DNA of 64,000 nt, taken from contig CAWCWN010000007.1 in the NCBI GenBank assembly GCA_963799245.1, positions 62,001 through 126,000 on the forward strand. Reading direction: 5' to 3'. This document shows positions 38,897 through 46,755 of this stretch, piece after piece. Positions within the stretch are counted from its first letter, which is position 1, and each line of letters begins with the position of its first letter. The DNA is from CAWCWN01 sp963799245 (lineage in GTDB: Bacteria > Chloroflexota > Ktedonobacteria > Ktedonobacterales > Ktedonobacteraceae). The notes beneath the pieces were generated by a model. It saw nothing but the letters and a program-made list of their open reading frames with translations, had not been told where the DNA came from and ran no database searches. Position numbers and translations under genes: made by a program.

Positions 38897-38950
38897 TGTG
38901 ATCTGAGGAGGAACGCTTGTGAGGCTTCTGTGAGCAGCGTATGCTAGGCT
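38897..38950 (+). promoter_or_regulatory. Phased-GTGA promoter of the third usp
   Basis: TGTGA at 38897, 38918 and 38929 lie -48, -27 and -16 from TAGGCT at 38945; the -59 site is missing. Confidence 0.68.
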
Positions 38951-39126
38951 CTTCCTGAATGAGGAGAAGAAACAAGATAAAGGGAGGAAAGTGATGGCCA
39001 CATTGCTGATACGCGCTAGCGGCAATGCACGCCATACAGGTTCAATTTGTATCATCAAAGTGCGGAGAGGATGGGGGAGAACCTCACAGGGGGGGAGACA
39101 CCGCCAATTCGCAAAGGAGCATGATC

Positions 39127-40077
39127 ATGCATACAAACATTCTGGTTCCCCTGGATGGGTCACCGCGTGCGGAATTCGCCCTACCGGTGGCAGCGCGCAT
39201 AGCACGCGCCACAAGCAGCTCGCTACTCCTGGTGCAGGTGATCAGCCTACCCGTAGACTACAGTGGGGGATGGGCTCCGGTTCCAATGATGACACAGGAA
39301 ATGTTCGAGGCGGATAATGACGCAGTCAGCAACTATCTCAAGACATTGGTGGCATCACCGTTGCTGGCAGATATCCAGACCATGACCGAGGTCATGTTTG
39401 GAACGCCATCAAAGAATATCCTGGCTACCGCAGCGTCTCACAGGACAGATCTCATCGTGATCTGCAGTCACGGCAGAACTGGTTTTATGCGCTGGGCTCT
39501 GGGCAGTGTTGCGCACACCCTGGCCCATGAGAGTAGGGTACCCACACTCATCCTGCGTGAGAGTGAGCCCGCCTCGCTTCTCTCAGGCTCAACCACTGCA
39601 CAACCGCTCTGTGCTCTCGTCCCACTCGATGGCTCTCAGCTTGCCGAGGCTGCGCTCGTTCCGGCAGTACGCCTCATCGCAGCACTGGCAGCTCCAGCCC
39701 GGGGAGCATTGCACCTTGCCCAGGTGGTCAAAGTAGCTCGGGAAGATGACGGCGGCGAGACCTATGAAGAAGCCATGCAATATGCCAGGACCTACCTGGC
39801 ACACGTAGCGGAGCGCTTGCAAGCAACTGCGGTGGATCTCAAACTCCCGATCACCTGGTCGGTCATATCTGAGAAAGACGTCGCCAGCGCCCTGGTGAGT
39901 GAAGCAGAGCGAGAAGACAGTGGAGAGGGCCCCGCAGGCTACGCCTTGATTGCCATCTCCACCCATGGTCGTAGTGGCCTGGAGCGCTGGGTCATGGGCA
40001 GTGTCACGGAACACGTCCTCGATGCCACAAAGCTGCCTATGTTGATTGTGCGGCCTCAAGGGGTGGGGAAGCCATAA
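39127..40077 (+). CDS. Universal stress protein, tandem UspA domains
   Basis: A 316-residue protein with two Usp domains. Starts HTNILVPLDGSPRAEFALPVA; ATP-binding patterns SHGRTGFMRWALGSVAHTL and THGRSGLERWVMGSVTEHV are intact. The ATG at 39127 lies 7 nt after AAGGAG; an ATG at 39121 is too close to it. Third full-length tandem USP in 14 kb. The leader from the predicted start of transcription is about 170 nt. A broken usp remnant lies just downstream on the other strand. Confidence 0.92.
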   Translation: MHTNILVPLDGSPRAEFALPVAARIARATSSSLLLVQVISLPVDYSGGWAPVPMMTQEMFEADNDAVSNYLKTLVASPLLADIQTMTEVMFGTPSKNILATAASHRTDLIVICSHGRTGFMRWALGSVAHTLAHESRVPTLILRESEPASLLSGSTTAQPLCALVPLDGSQLAEAALVPAVRLIAALAAPARGALHLAQVVKVAREDDGGETYEEAMQYARTYLAHVAERLQATAVDLKLPITWSVISEKDVASALVSEAEREDSGEGPAGYALIAISTHGRSGLERWVMGSVTEHVLDATKLPMLIVRPQGVGKP

Positions 40078-40185
40078 TAGTATGATATGAATTGCTCGCT
40101 TGCTGATGGCGTGTATCAAACCCTCTGCAAGCTTTATGCCCCGGATTCTACTCCATCCTGTGTATACAGTGCGTCTGTTCCAGAC

Positions 40186-40346
40186 TCATGCAATAGCACG
40201 TGTTGTGGCCGCACCACGAAAACTGTGCGATCTTGTGTGCAGTACACGCTCGCTAATGCTTCCGACTATCCAATGAGCAAGAGCGCTGCGGTCGTCGGTG
40301 GACATAGCGATCACATCGTATGCACCTGCTATGGGGAGCCCTGAGG
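40186..40346 (-). pseudogene. C-terminal scar of a universal stress protein
   Basis: Minus-strand frame reads AYDVIAMSTDDRSALAHWIV followed by GSISERVLH, the ATP-binding end of a Usp domain with HGRSG changed to DDRSA. After that a frameshift is needed to reach the usual FVVRP ending. Only about 50 codons remain; the N-terminal domain is absent. It is not a copy of the adjacent usp in direct orientation. Confidence 0.7.
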
Positions 40347-40400
40347 CCATGCTTCCCCTCGCGGGTAATCCGTGTCGGGTCATAGCTATCAGTCTCAAGC

Positions 40401-40430
40401 AGAGGTAAGAAGCAGGTGGTTCTTACCTCT
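40401..40430. repeat. Perfect 11-bp inverted repeat
   Basis: AGAGGTAAGAA (40401-40411) pairs exactly with TTCTTACCTCT (40420-40430), loop of 8. It stands between the usp scar and the acyltransferase pseudogene, in a stretch (40347-40505) with no gene. Confidence 0.5.
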
Positions 40431-40505
40431 CGCAAGGAGCAATGCAACCATGGTTGGTGAGTTACATCGGGATCAGATGGGGAAGCGTCAGAACTTAGAC
40501 AAGGT

Positions 40506-40556
40506 CCAGTGTGGAGGCCACTGCTTGTATACAACAAGCAGTGGCCTCCACACTGG
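40506..40556 (-). terminator. Perfect 23-bp hairpin after the acyltransferase pseudogene
   Basis: Bases 40506-40528 are exactly complementary to 40534-40556, with a 5-nt loop (ATACA). It begins 7 bp past the stop of the acyltransferase frame. This is the longest perfect stem in the window. Confidence 0.68.
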
Positions 40557-40562
40557 CAAAAA

Positions 40563-41855
40563 TCAATTGAAGCGCAGGCCAAACTTCATGCCTGGCCTCT
40601 CCACCAGTCTAAAAAACAAGAAACAGAACGGGACAGTAACCACCAGCACCCATAACCAGTACGCGGCATAGGCCAGCGGGTGCGGCCAGCTGCTCAGGAA
40701 GGGCTGCCCCCATTCTATAAACAGGAAAAGGAAGGGGAGGTGCCACATATACAGGCTGAAGAAGATCATGCCGATCCTGCGCAGCGGAGACCACTCAAAG
40801 GGTAGCCTGAGCCAGGCTGAGCCAAGAGGAGCGCGAGTATGCACAGGCCAAAGGCCAGCGAAAAGCAGAGCTCGCTTACCAGGTAGTAATGCTCAAAAAA
40901 GAAGCGGAAGGTTGAAGAGAGGCCAGGTATTCACCTGCCTCTGGTTATAGCTCCACAGGATCATGACAAGCAAACAGAGCAGGCCAGCCGCGCAGAGCCA
41001 CGGGCTCAACTTCCGCAGGCCCGCGCGTAAGCGGGGCGATATCGAGGGGTGGCTTGCGTAAACAAAACAGAGCGAGACCAGCATACCCACGCCGAAATCC
41101 TCGAGATATTTTCCGCTGACGCCATAGGTGAAAAAGAGGAAGACGTTGAGTATGGGACGCGGTACCAAAATTGTCTCCGCAGGGTGCCAATCGACAAAGT
41201 ACGTGCCCATATATCGTGAGAAGAGGCCCCAGGCGATCAGGGCCATGATACAGGCGAAGGTCATGGGCAAACGATAGTCCTGTTTGACCCGCCACACGAT
41301 CAGGCGGACGACCAGCATCAACAGTGGCAGGAGCAAGTAATACTGCCACTCAACCGCCAGCGTCCAGAAGGGCGCGTTGAGTTGTTTGAACGTAGCATGG
41401 GAAGAATCGATAAAGAAGATGAAAAACAACCCCAGTTCTCGCCAGTGTTGCGGCTGTAAGTACTGTTGCTGGAACAGCAGGACGATGAGTATCAGCGACA
41501 GGTAATAGGCCGGCAGAATGCGGAAGACGCGCCGCACGTAGAATTGTCGTATGGATGGCCACGCGTCCTGGAAGAGCAGCGCCTTCGCGAAGGGCCTGAA
41601 GAGCAGGAAACCCGACAGGACAAAAAAGAGCGTCACTCCATACTTGCCAAAGTACTGCAAAGAGTTGAGCAGGGGATGAAGAGATGGTTGAAGATCCCAT
41701 ATATGCAGATCGCGAGGTATCTGATAAATATGGTACCAGATAACGATCAAGCAGGCGAAGGCACGCACACCATCGAGGAAAGCAATCGTATTTTTCTGTG
41801 AAGAAACTTCCGCCCCCACCCCTGTCCACCGACCTAATGCCATAGAAAACTTCAT
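40563..41855 (-). pseudogene. Acyltransferase family 3 (OafA-like), frameshifted
   Basis: A membrane acyltransferase broken into three frames. Frame one (41855 to about 40895) has the family start NTIAFLDGVRAFACLIVIWYH and most of the ten helices, then stops after NLPLLF. Frame two continues FEHYYLVSELCFSLAFGLCI; frame three resumes with LRRIGMIFFSLYMWHLPFL through the C-terminus ending at 40563. Two small frameshifts restore a normal-length protein (about 430 residues). A run of T/A bases (AGCGGAAG/AAAAAA region near 40895-40905) is a likely slippage site, so one break could be a sequencing error. Confidence 0.75.
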
Positions 41856-41959
41856 GTCACCTCTTCTAGCTAACGCCATGTGCAACTTTCTTAAACGACT
41901 AACTGATCAAATTGAAGACGAGGAAGCTCATTTTGCTGACGCTCCGTCATCTGGACAGA

Positions 41960-42028
41960 ACCTGCCCTGGCTGCTTCACAATATCCATTCTCCAAAAAGC
42001 ACGGATGAGCGAAGTAGCCAGGGCAGGT
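41960..42028 (-). terminator. Inverted repeat downstream of hsp20
   Basis: ACCTGCCCTGGCT (41960-41972) pairs exactly with AGCCAGGGCAGGT (42016-42028), and GCTTC/GAAGT extends the stem with one mismatch. It lies 60 bp after the hsp20 stop. Confidence 0.55.
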
Positions 42029-42089
42029 AGCGCAGGGGCACGAAGGATCATACTTCCTTCATTGGCACTCCTTGGCCTACGCCTGGTGC

Positions 42090-42536
42090 TTACTTCACTT
42101 TCACCTGAATCTGCGACGGCCTGGCCGTCGCAGATTTGGGCACCAGCAGTTTCAAGACACCATGTTCGTAGGTAGCCTCAACCTTCTCGGGCTGGATCTG
42201 GGTAGGAAGGGTAATAGTGCGGGACATCTCTCCTTCGTAGCGCTCGCGATGCACATAATTCGGCTTTTCTTCCTTCTGCTCACCCTTGGTTGTATAGCTG
42301 ATAGTCAAGGTATTCCCCTCGGCCGAGACCGAAATGTCCTCCGGCTTCGCCCCTGGTAGTGATGCCTCAACCACGTATGCTGTCTGATCCTTCGACTCAA
42401 AGACATCGACCGGGAAGCTCCTGCCAGTGAAAGCCTCAAAGCGTCCAGGCCAGAAAAAGCTCTCTTCAAACAAGCGGTTCATCGCATCGCGCAGCGGCAT
42501 CAGCGCTTCAAACGGATCCCTTCTCATCAGTGACAT
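42090..42536 (-). CDS. Hsp20 / alpha-crystallin small heat shock protein
   Basis: A 148-residue small heat shock chaperone. Alpha-crystallin domain from FPVDVFESKDQTAYVVEASL to the C-terminal strand, with the conserved EHGVLKLLVPK (usual A-x-x-x-n-G-v-L motif) and a C-terminal I-x-V-type tail (QIQVKVK). It prevents aggregation of unfolded proteins. The ATG at 42536 follows GGGAGAAAAGGA. It lies downstream of a groEL scar on the same strand. No phased-GTGA promoter was found for it. Confidence 0.92.
   Translation of the reverse strand: MSLMRRDPFEALMPLRDAMNRLFEESFFWPGRFEAFTGRSFPVDVFESKDQTAYVVEASLPGAKPEDISVSAEGNTLTISYTTKGEQKEEKPNYVHRERYEGEMSRTITLPTQIQPEKVEATYEHGVLKLLVPKSATARPSQIQVKVK
42108..42136. 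repeat. Perfect 14-bp palindrome inside the end of hsp20
   Basis: AATCTGCGACGGCC (42108-42121) and GGCCGTCGCAGATT (42123-42136) flank a single T. It codes for the last residues before the stop and may double as a transcript-end structure. Confidence 0.6.
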
Positions 42537-42706
42537 GATGATTTTCCTTTTCTCCCTAATAGGTATGATGTGTGCGTTTACCATGCATCTCTCTACCAGA
42601 ACTTGTGAAAGACACCTCAACAACACGTCATTGCGCTCGGTGTTCTGCAGGATGTATACCGAGCCGTTCTATCAACAACTCCTCAGTTGATCACCTCCTT
42701 CCCCAG

Positions 42707-43068
42707 TCAACGGCTTTCACTCGTGACAAGCTGCGTGAGATCAGCACAGGTGGCCAAGTTCTTCAGGCCCTCATTGAGGAAGGCCTGGGCCAGGAAGTTC
42801 GCCGTTTGGGTGCCAGCGCCAGCTACATCGTTGGTCTAGCCGCCTCTTTGAGCAGTTGTGCCTCCATATTCTCACAAGGGTTCTCAAGCGCTATTTCTCT
42901 GGCAATGGTCACGCCATCATTGATCACGGTCAGTCCTCCTAATTTCTTGTCCAGCACCATGTTGCGTCCCTTGGCGCCAAGCGTGACCTTGACCTCCTCG
43001 GCCAGCATATCCATGCTCTGCCTGTGGAAATGGCGGGCTTCTTCATCGAAGCTCACCTGCTTTGCCAT
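42707..43068 (-). pseudogene. groEL: N-terminal scar of chaperonin GroEL
   Basis: Minus-strand frame begins MAKQVSFDEEARHFHRQSMD and runs through VKVTLGAKGRNMVLDKKLGG to LLKEAA, typical GroEL residues 1-80. A frameshift follows, after which NDVAGAGTQTANFLAQAFLN continues to a stop at 42707. The ATPase loop GDGTTTA has become GAGTQTA, losing the catalytic Asp. About 80% of the gene is missing. It precedes hsp20 by 170 bp. Conservation of the start suggests a relatively recent loss. Confidence 0.85.
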
Positions 43069-43569
43069 CTTTCTTGCTCATTCCTGTGCACATCGTTGAG
43101 CAGAGCCAGCATGTCGTTCTCTTTACATTATATAGAGCCGACTCACCTGTGCTCTCTGCCCCAAAGTGTTTGCGCAGAGGGATATGGTTCAGAGCGAGCG
43201 ATATCGCTCAGCTTGGTTTATTCGCTATACTTATGGAGTTACATACTTGGTTACATAATTGTGATCGACAAACAGCAGTGTTCATAAGCTTTGAGACAGG
43301 CATGAGTCAGGTCAGGAGTGCTTCTCAGGATCTGATGCTGGAGTATGTAGGCTGCGTTACGCAACATGCGAATCCAACCCTCTCTGTCCATACCCCGTTT
43401 TCTTCCTACTAAATCAAGAAGAAAAAGGCAGAGATCTTGTTCTACGTGGCAGAGTGATCCACAGAAGCCATTGCATTGCGAAGTTCTTCAGATGGGTGAG
43501 ATAAGCTCGCCCTCAGCCACAAAACAGACCGGTGAAATTGCTAATTTCAGGGAAAGGCGAGCTTGGATC
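43069..43569. other. Intergenic stretch without a recognisable gene
   Basis: No supported coding frame, RNA or repeat was found. TATAAT on the minus strand (plus 43127-43132) could have served the groEL remnant. Confidence 0.3.
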
Positions 43570-43634
43570 TGTGTCACTATTGTTATATAGAGCTTTATGA
43601 CTGTGAAGAGTTTGTGAGACTAGCGTGTTATGGT
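43570..43634 (+). promoter_or_regulatory. Phased-GTGA promoter of the helical/ABM protein
   Basis: TGTGT (43570), TGTTA (43581), TGTGA (43602) and TGTGA (43613) at -59, -48, -27 and -16 from TATGGT at 43629. This places transcription start near 43641, so the gene must begin after it. Confidence 0.58.
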
Positions 43635-43748
43635 GCCGGGAAAGAAGTCAAATCGGAAGGAAGTAAGCCTGCGAAGGATCCTTCCTGGCCCATTTCTTCT
43701 CAGCTATTGGTAGCAGCCATACGTTCTCTGAAAGGCAGGTACGTTCTC

Positions 43749-44453
43749 ATGTCCGAAGACCTAGAAGCCTGGAAAGCCCAGGAAGAATCAAAGCACGCTG
43801 CCCATCATTATGTGGAGAGCCCATATGGAAGGGGAGTAGTTGCAGGCAAAAAAGAGATGGAAATTCATAGGATGTCAGATAGCCTTAGTGAGAAGGCTCG
43901 TAGGGATCTGGTAAAAGCTAAGATGGCCGCCTTGCGTCAAAGTATTATAGATGCGGAGAGGGAGTACTTTATAAAAACTTTGGGGGAGCTCCATCTTACC
44001 CCGGAGGAGAAAGCAGACTTGATGAAGCTGCTGCGTGAGCAAGATATCGAGCACCTGTTATCAACGGCAGAGGAAAAAGTTGGAAGCAGAAAGGGGGGAG
44101 CCACGTACATGACTATTCGCAAGTACCATATCCTCCCAGAGACAGGCGATGAATTCCTGCAGCGCGTGCAAACAAGCTTTGTGCCTATCATCAGCTCGAT
44201 GCCTGGTTTCATTTCTTACGATGCGCTGCAGGTCGGAAACGACCAGATAGTCACCATCAGCGTTTTTGACACACCATTTGGTGCAATAAAATCAACCCCT
44301 CGCGCCCTCCAGTGGGTACAAGAGAATATCGCCGAGCTCATCCAGGGGGTTCCCGAGGTGATGGCAGGGCAGGTGCGAGCATCAAGTGAGCCAGTCCGGG
44401 TTTTCGGAAAAGCGAGAACGGGCCTCTTCCATAGACCTAGGCGCGCCTTGTGA
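43749..44453 (+). CDS. Helical N-terminal region fused to an ABM domain
   Basis: About 234 residues. Residues 1-115 are charged and helical (SEKARRDLVKAKMAALRQSI, then a LHLTPEEKADLMKLLREQD segment); I recognise no family. Residues about 120-225 are an ABM domain (MTIRKYHILPETGDEFLQRV, FVPIISSMPGFISYDALQ) very like the protein at 31768-32067. Start chosen at ATG 43749, after the promoter. An ATG at 44109 with GGGGGGAG just upstream could start the ABM domain alone, so two products or a recent fusion are possible. Frame is open throughout. Confidence 0.6.
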   Translation: MSEDLEAWKAQEESKHAAHHYVESPYGRGVVAGKKEMEIHRMSDSLSEKARRDLVKAKMAALRQSIIDAEREYFIKTLGELHLTPEEKADLMKLLREQDIEHLLSTAEEKVGSRKGGATYMTIRKYHILPETGDEFLQRVQTSFVPIISSMPGFISYDALQVGNDQIVTISVFDTPFGAIKSTPRALQWVQENIAELIQGVPEVMAGQVRASSEPVRVFGKARTGLFHRPRRAL

Positions 44454-44683
44454 CTTTACCCACATCTTGGCGCTGGCTCATCTGGTGAGGCCTGTTTGCC
44501 GCGAATTGGAGAGAAGTATGGCAAAGGTAGTATAACAAACGTAGCTGCCCTTGCCCGCTATCCCCTGACACAAAGCAGAGCAATGAAGGCAGCGATGTGA
44601 GCGATATTCGGCGTGATGTGTTCTGACCGCGACGCCGCTACCACATGCTGCGCGAAACTCAAACAGGTCAAGCAGGTACAGCT

Positions 44684-45430
44684 TCACCCGAGCATCATGA
44701 AGTAGTTGACCGCCTGAGGTAACTCTGCAAATTGAGAGATGGTATAATCGGGCGAAATTGTCTGCGAGGGCGTATTGCCTTGATTGGAAGAGATAACAAT
44801 GGCTTTCATCCCCACCTGCTGGGCGCCGAAAATATCGTGGTATAAGTCGTTGCCGACAAAAATGGCCTGTTCCGGTCGTACCTGCAACGCATCAAGTGCT
44901 TTCCGAAAGAGCCGGGGATCCGGCTTGCGATACCCATAGTCACCGGAGACGATAATCGGGTCGAAGTACTTCAGCAGCCCAACTGAGTACAATTCGGGAA
45001 CGGCATAGGAACTCTGGGCATCGGAAACGACGGCCAAGCGATAGTGTGAGCGCAACTGATCAAGTGTCTCTTGCACCTGGGAATAGAGGCGGAGTCGCTT
45101 GCGGGCAATACTCCGGTGCAGTTCCGCCAGGAACAGCGGGAGCTGCTCTTGCTTTTCCGAGGGCAGAGAACGGGTGTAGTCGCTTGCCTTGTTATGGAGC
45201 AACTCGCGCCAGACCTCAAGGGCATCCCACTCCGCGAAGGTCTCGGCACTTTCCACACGCTGTAGCTGCATGATCTGAAAATACAGGTCGCGTACCTCCC
45301 AGCGATGCAAAACAATGCCCTGGTATGCCAGAAAATGCGCAATAGCCCGGTAAATCTCCTCCAATCCCTCATCCGTTTCAATATCTATCAGCGTTCCGTT
45401 CACGTCGAAGAGTAACGCACGAATATCCAT
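44684..45430 (-). CDS. HAD-family hydrolase with Asp-x-Asn motif
   Basis: A 248-residue haloacid-dehalogenase-type phosphatase. Motif I reads LLFDVNGTLID, so the usual second Asp (acid/base) is Asn. Motif II is VVSDAQSS, motif III/IV KPDPRLF and FVGNDLYHDIFGAQQVG. A helical cap lies between residues 20 and 100. The change weakens ordinary phosphatase chemistry but occurs in dehalogenase- or phosphonatase-like members. The start ATG overlaps the stop of the upstream kinase gene (TAATG), so the two are translationally coupled. Substrate unknown. Confidence 0.85.
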   Translation of the reverse strand: MDIRALLFDVNGTLIDIETDEGLEEIYRAIAHFLAYQGIVLHRWEVRDLYFQIMQLQRVESAETFAEWDALEVWRELLHNKASDYTRSLPSEKQEQLPLFLAELHRSIARKRLRLYSQVQETLDQLRSHYRLAVVSDAQSSYAVPELYSVGLLKYFDPIIVSGDYGYRKPDPRLFRKALDALQVRPEQAIFVGNDLYHDIFGAQQVGMKAIVISSNQGNTPSQTISPDYTISQFAELPQAVNYFMMLG

Positions 45431-46446
45431 TAAAATGTCCTCAATGTCTTTTTTGCTTCCTCGATGAGACGCCGACGATAGTCAGGACCGATCCAGGAGT
45501 TGCGGGCAATGCGCAGCAAAGTCAGGCCCATCTGGAAGGGCAGGCGCCCGCAAATGGAGCGAAACGCACTGTCGCGGTCGGGAAAGTGACAGGCATATTC
45601 CCAGAGGAAATGGCCGATAAACGGTTCAGCGGCATATTTGTTGCCACTGATCTGCAGGAAAAAGTGCTGCAGCTCACCAGAGATACGCCCGATATCAAAG
45701 ACACGATCCGCCCTCTTCATTCTTTCCAGATCGATCCCAATGACGCTGAGTCTATGCCCGAAGAGGAAGTTCGATGGAGTTGCGTCACCGTGAACCAGGA
45801 CTTGCTGGTCTTCCCACATCCGTAGCTGTTCGCGCCAGCGGTCACGCAACCAGGAGAATTCCTGGACCTCATCCCAGGAAATGATTTGTTTGTGGGAGAG
45901 CTTGTTCACGAGGCGGTCGAGATAAGCACAATCTTCGTGAAAATTCACCCCATAACCGTTCGCTGTCCGGTTATGAAAGGAAGCCAGGAAATACGCCAGG
46001 GATGTGAGCTTGTCAAAGAGCCTGTCTGGCTGTCGAGAAAAAATCGCGTCTTTGATGACATTGCTCAGCGACTGTCCCCCACAGTACTCCTCAACCAGCA
46101 AGCTGTTCAACCAGCCGTTGAAGCCCAGGGGACGTACGACATTGTGCGGGTATCCGACCAATCCGTAGCTACGCATGAGGTGCAAATTGTGAAATTCTTG
46201 CTCCATACGCTGATATGTGTTTGGCAAATGGGAATTACCATGGCCATTTCCTGCAAAGAACTTTCCCACCACCCGCACGTTGCTATGCTTCTCCTCATAG
46301 AGGTACACGTCCCTACTCCCCCGCATGCGAAAGACGCGAAAGGTCGCATGTTGATTATCTAACCCCATCTGTGGCAATATATCAAACTGCAAGTAGTGAT
46401 GGAGTGGATCGTGGCAAGGCAAATGCCCAACGTAATGCTTTGACAT
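45430..46446 (-). CDS. APH-family (aminoglycoside/choline kinase-like) phosphotransferase
   Basis: A 338-residue kinase-fold protein. The catalytic loop is VLVHGDATPSNFLFG (His-Gly-Asp ... Asn) and the metal-binding DFG-equivalent is VIGIDLERMKRADRVFDIGR; an ATP-binding region lies around DVYLYEEKHSNVRVVGKFFAG. The substrate is probably a small hydroxyl compound or sugar. It overlaps the HAD gene by one base, suggesting a kinase/phosphatase pair on the same metabolite, which is inference. Its start has only a weak purine-rich site. Confidence 0.85.
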   Translation of the reverse strand: MSKHYVGHLPCHDPLHHYLQFDILPQMGLDNQHATFRVFRMRGSRDVYLYEEKHSNVRVVGKFFAGNGHGNSHLPNTYQRMEQEFHNLHLMRSYGLVGYPHNVVRPLGFNGWLNSLLVEEYCGGQSLSNVIKDAIFSRQPDRLFDKLTSLAYFLASFHNRTANGYGVNFHEDCAYLDRLVNKLSHKQIISWDEVQEFSWLRDRWREQLRMWEDQQVLVHGDATPSNFLFGHRLSVIGIDLERMKRADRVFDIGRISGELQHFFLQISGNKYAAEPFIGHFLWEYACHFPDRDSAFRSICGRLPFQMGLTLLRIARNSWIGPDYRRRLIEEAKKTLRTF

Positions 46447-46755
46447 GCGGATGGACTCTTACTCTCAGCTTTGTTACTTCGTCCGGGTACCGGCAACAGC
46501 GTGGCAGACGCTACTGTTGCCGCGCCTGCGGAGCAGCGATGTGAAACTGACTGAGTAGTATTAACTAAGGATTAAGAGATAGTTAAATGTATCCTAAAAT
46601 AATACAAGAGAAGAGGAGGAGATGTCAAGAAAACGACTGGCAGAATCGAGCCTCCAGCGACACCAGAGGTCTGGTTGCCGGAGACGCTCTTTGTCGAAGT
46701 CGATAGCGACAAAGTAAGCACTTTCGGGCCCCAGAGGAAGATCAACCGCCTCTCC
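46447..46755. other. Intergenic stretch between APH kinase and xylulokinase
   Basis: AT-rich around 46560-46610 on the upstream side of the APH gene, where its promoter should lie. A short plus-strand frame with GAGGAGGAG before ATG 46622 encodes only 31 residues and is not convincing. No other gene is seen. Confidence 0.3.

Noticed and set aside
46622..46717. 31-codon frame with a strong GAGGAGGAG site before xylulokinase
   Set aside because: Arg/Ser-rich, no family likeness, and the alternative frame looks more protein-like but has no start; not enough to call either.
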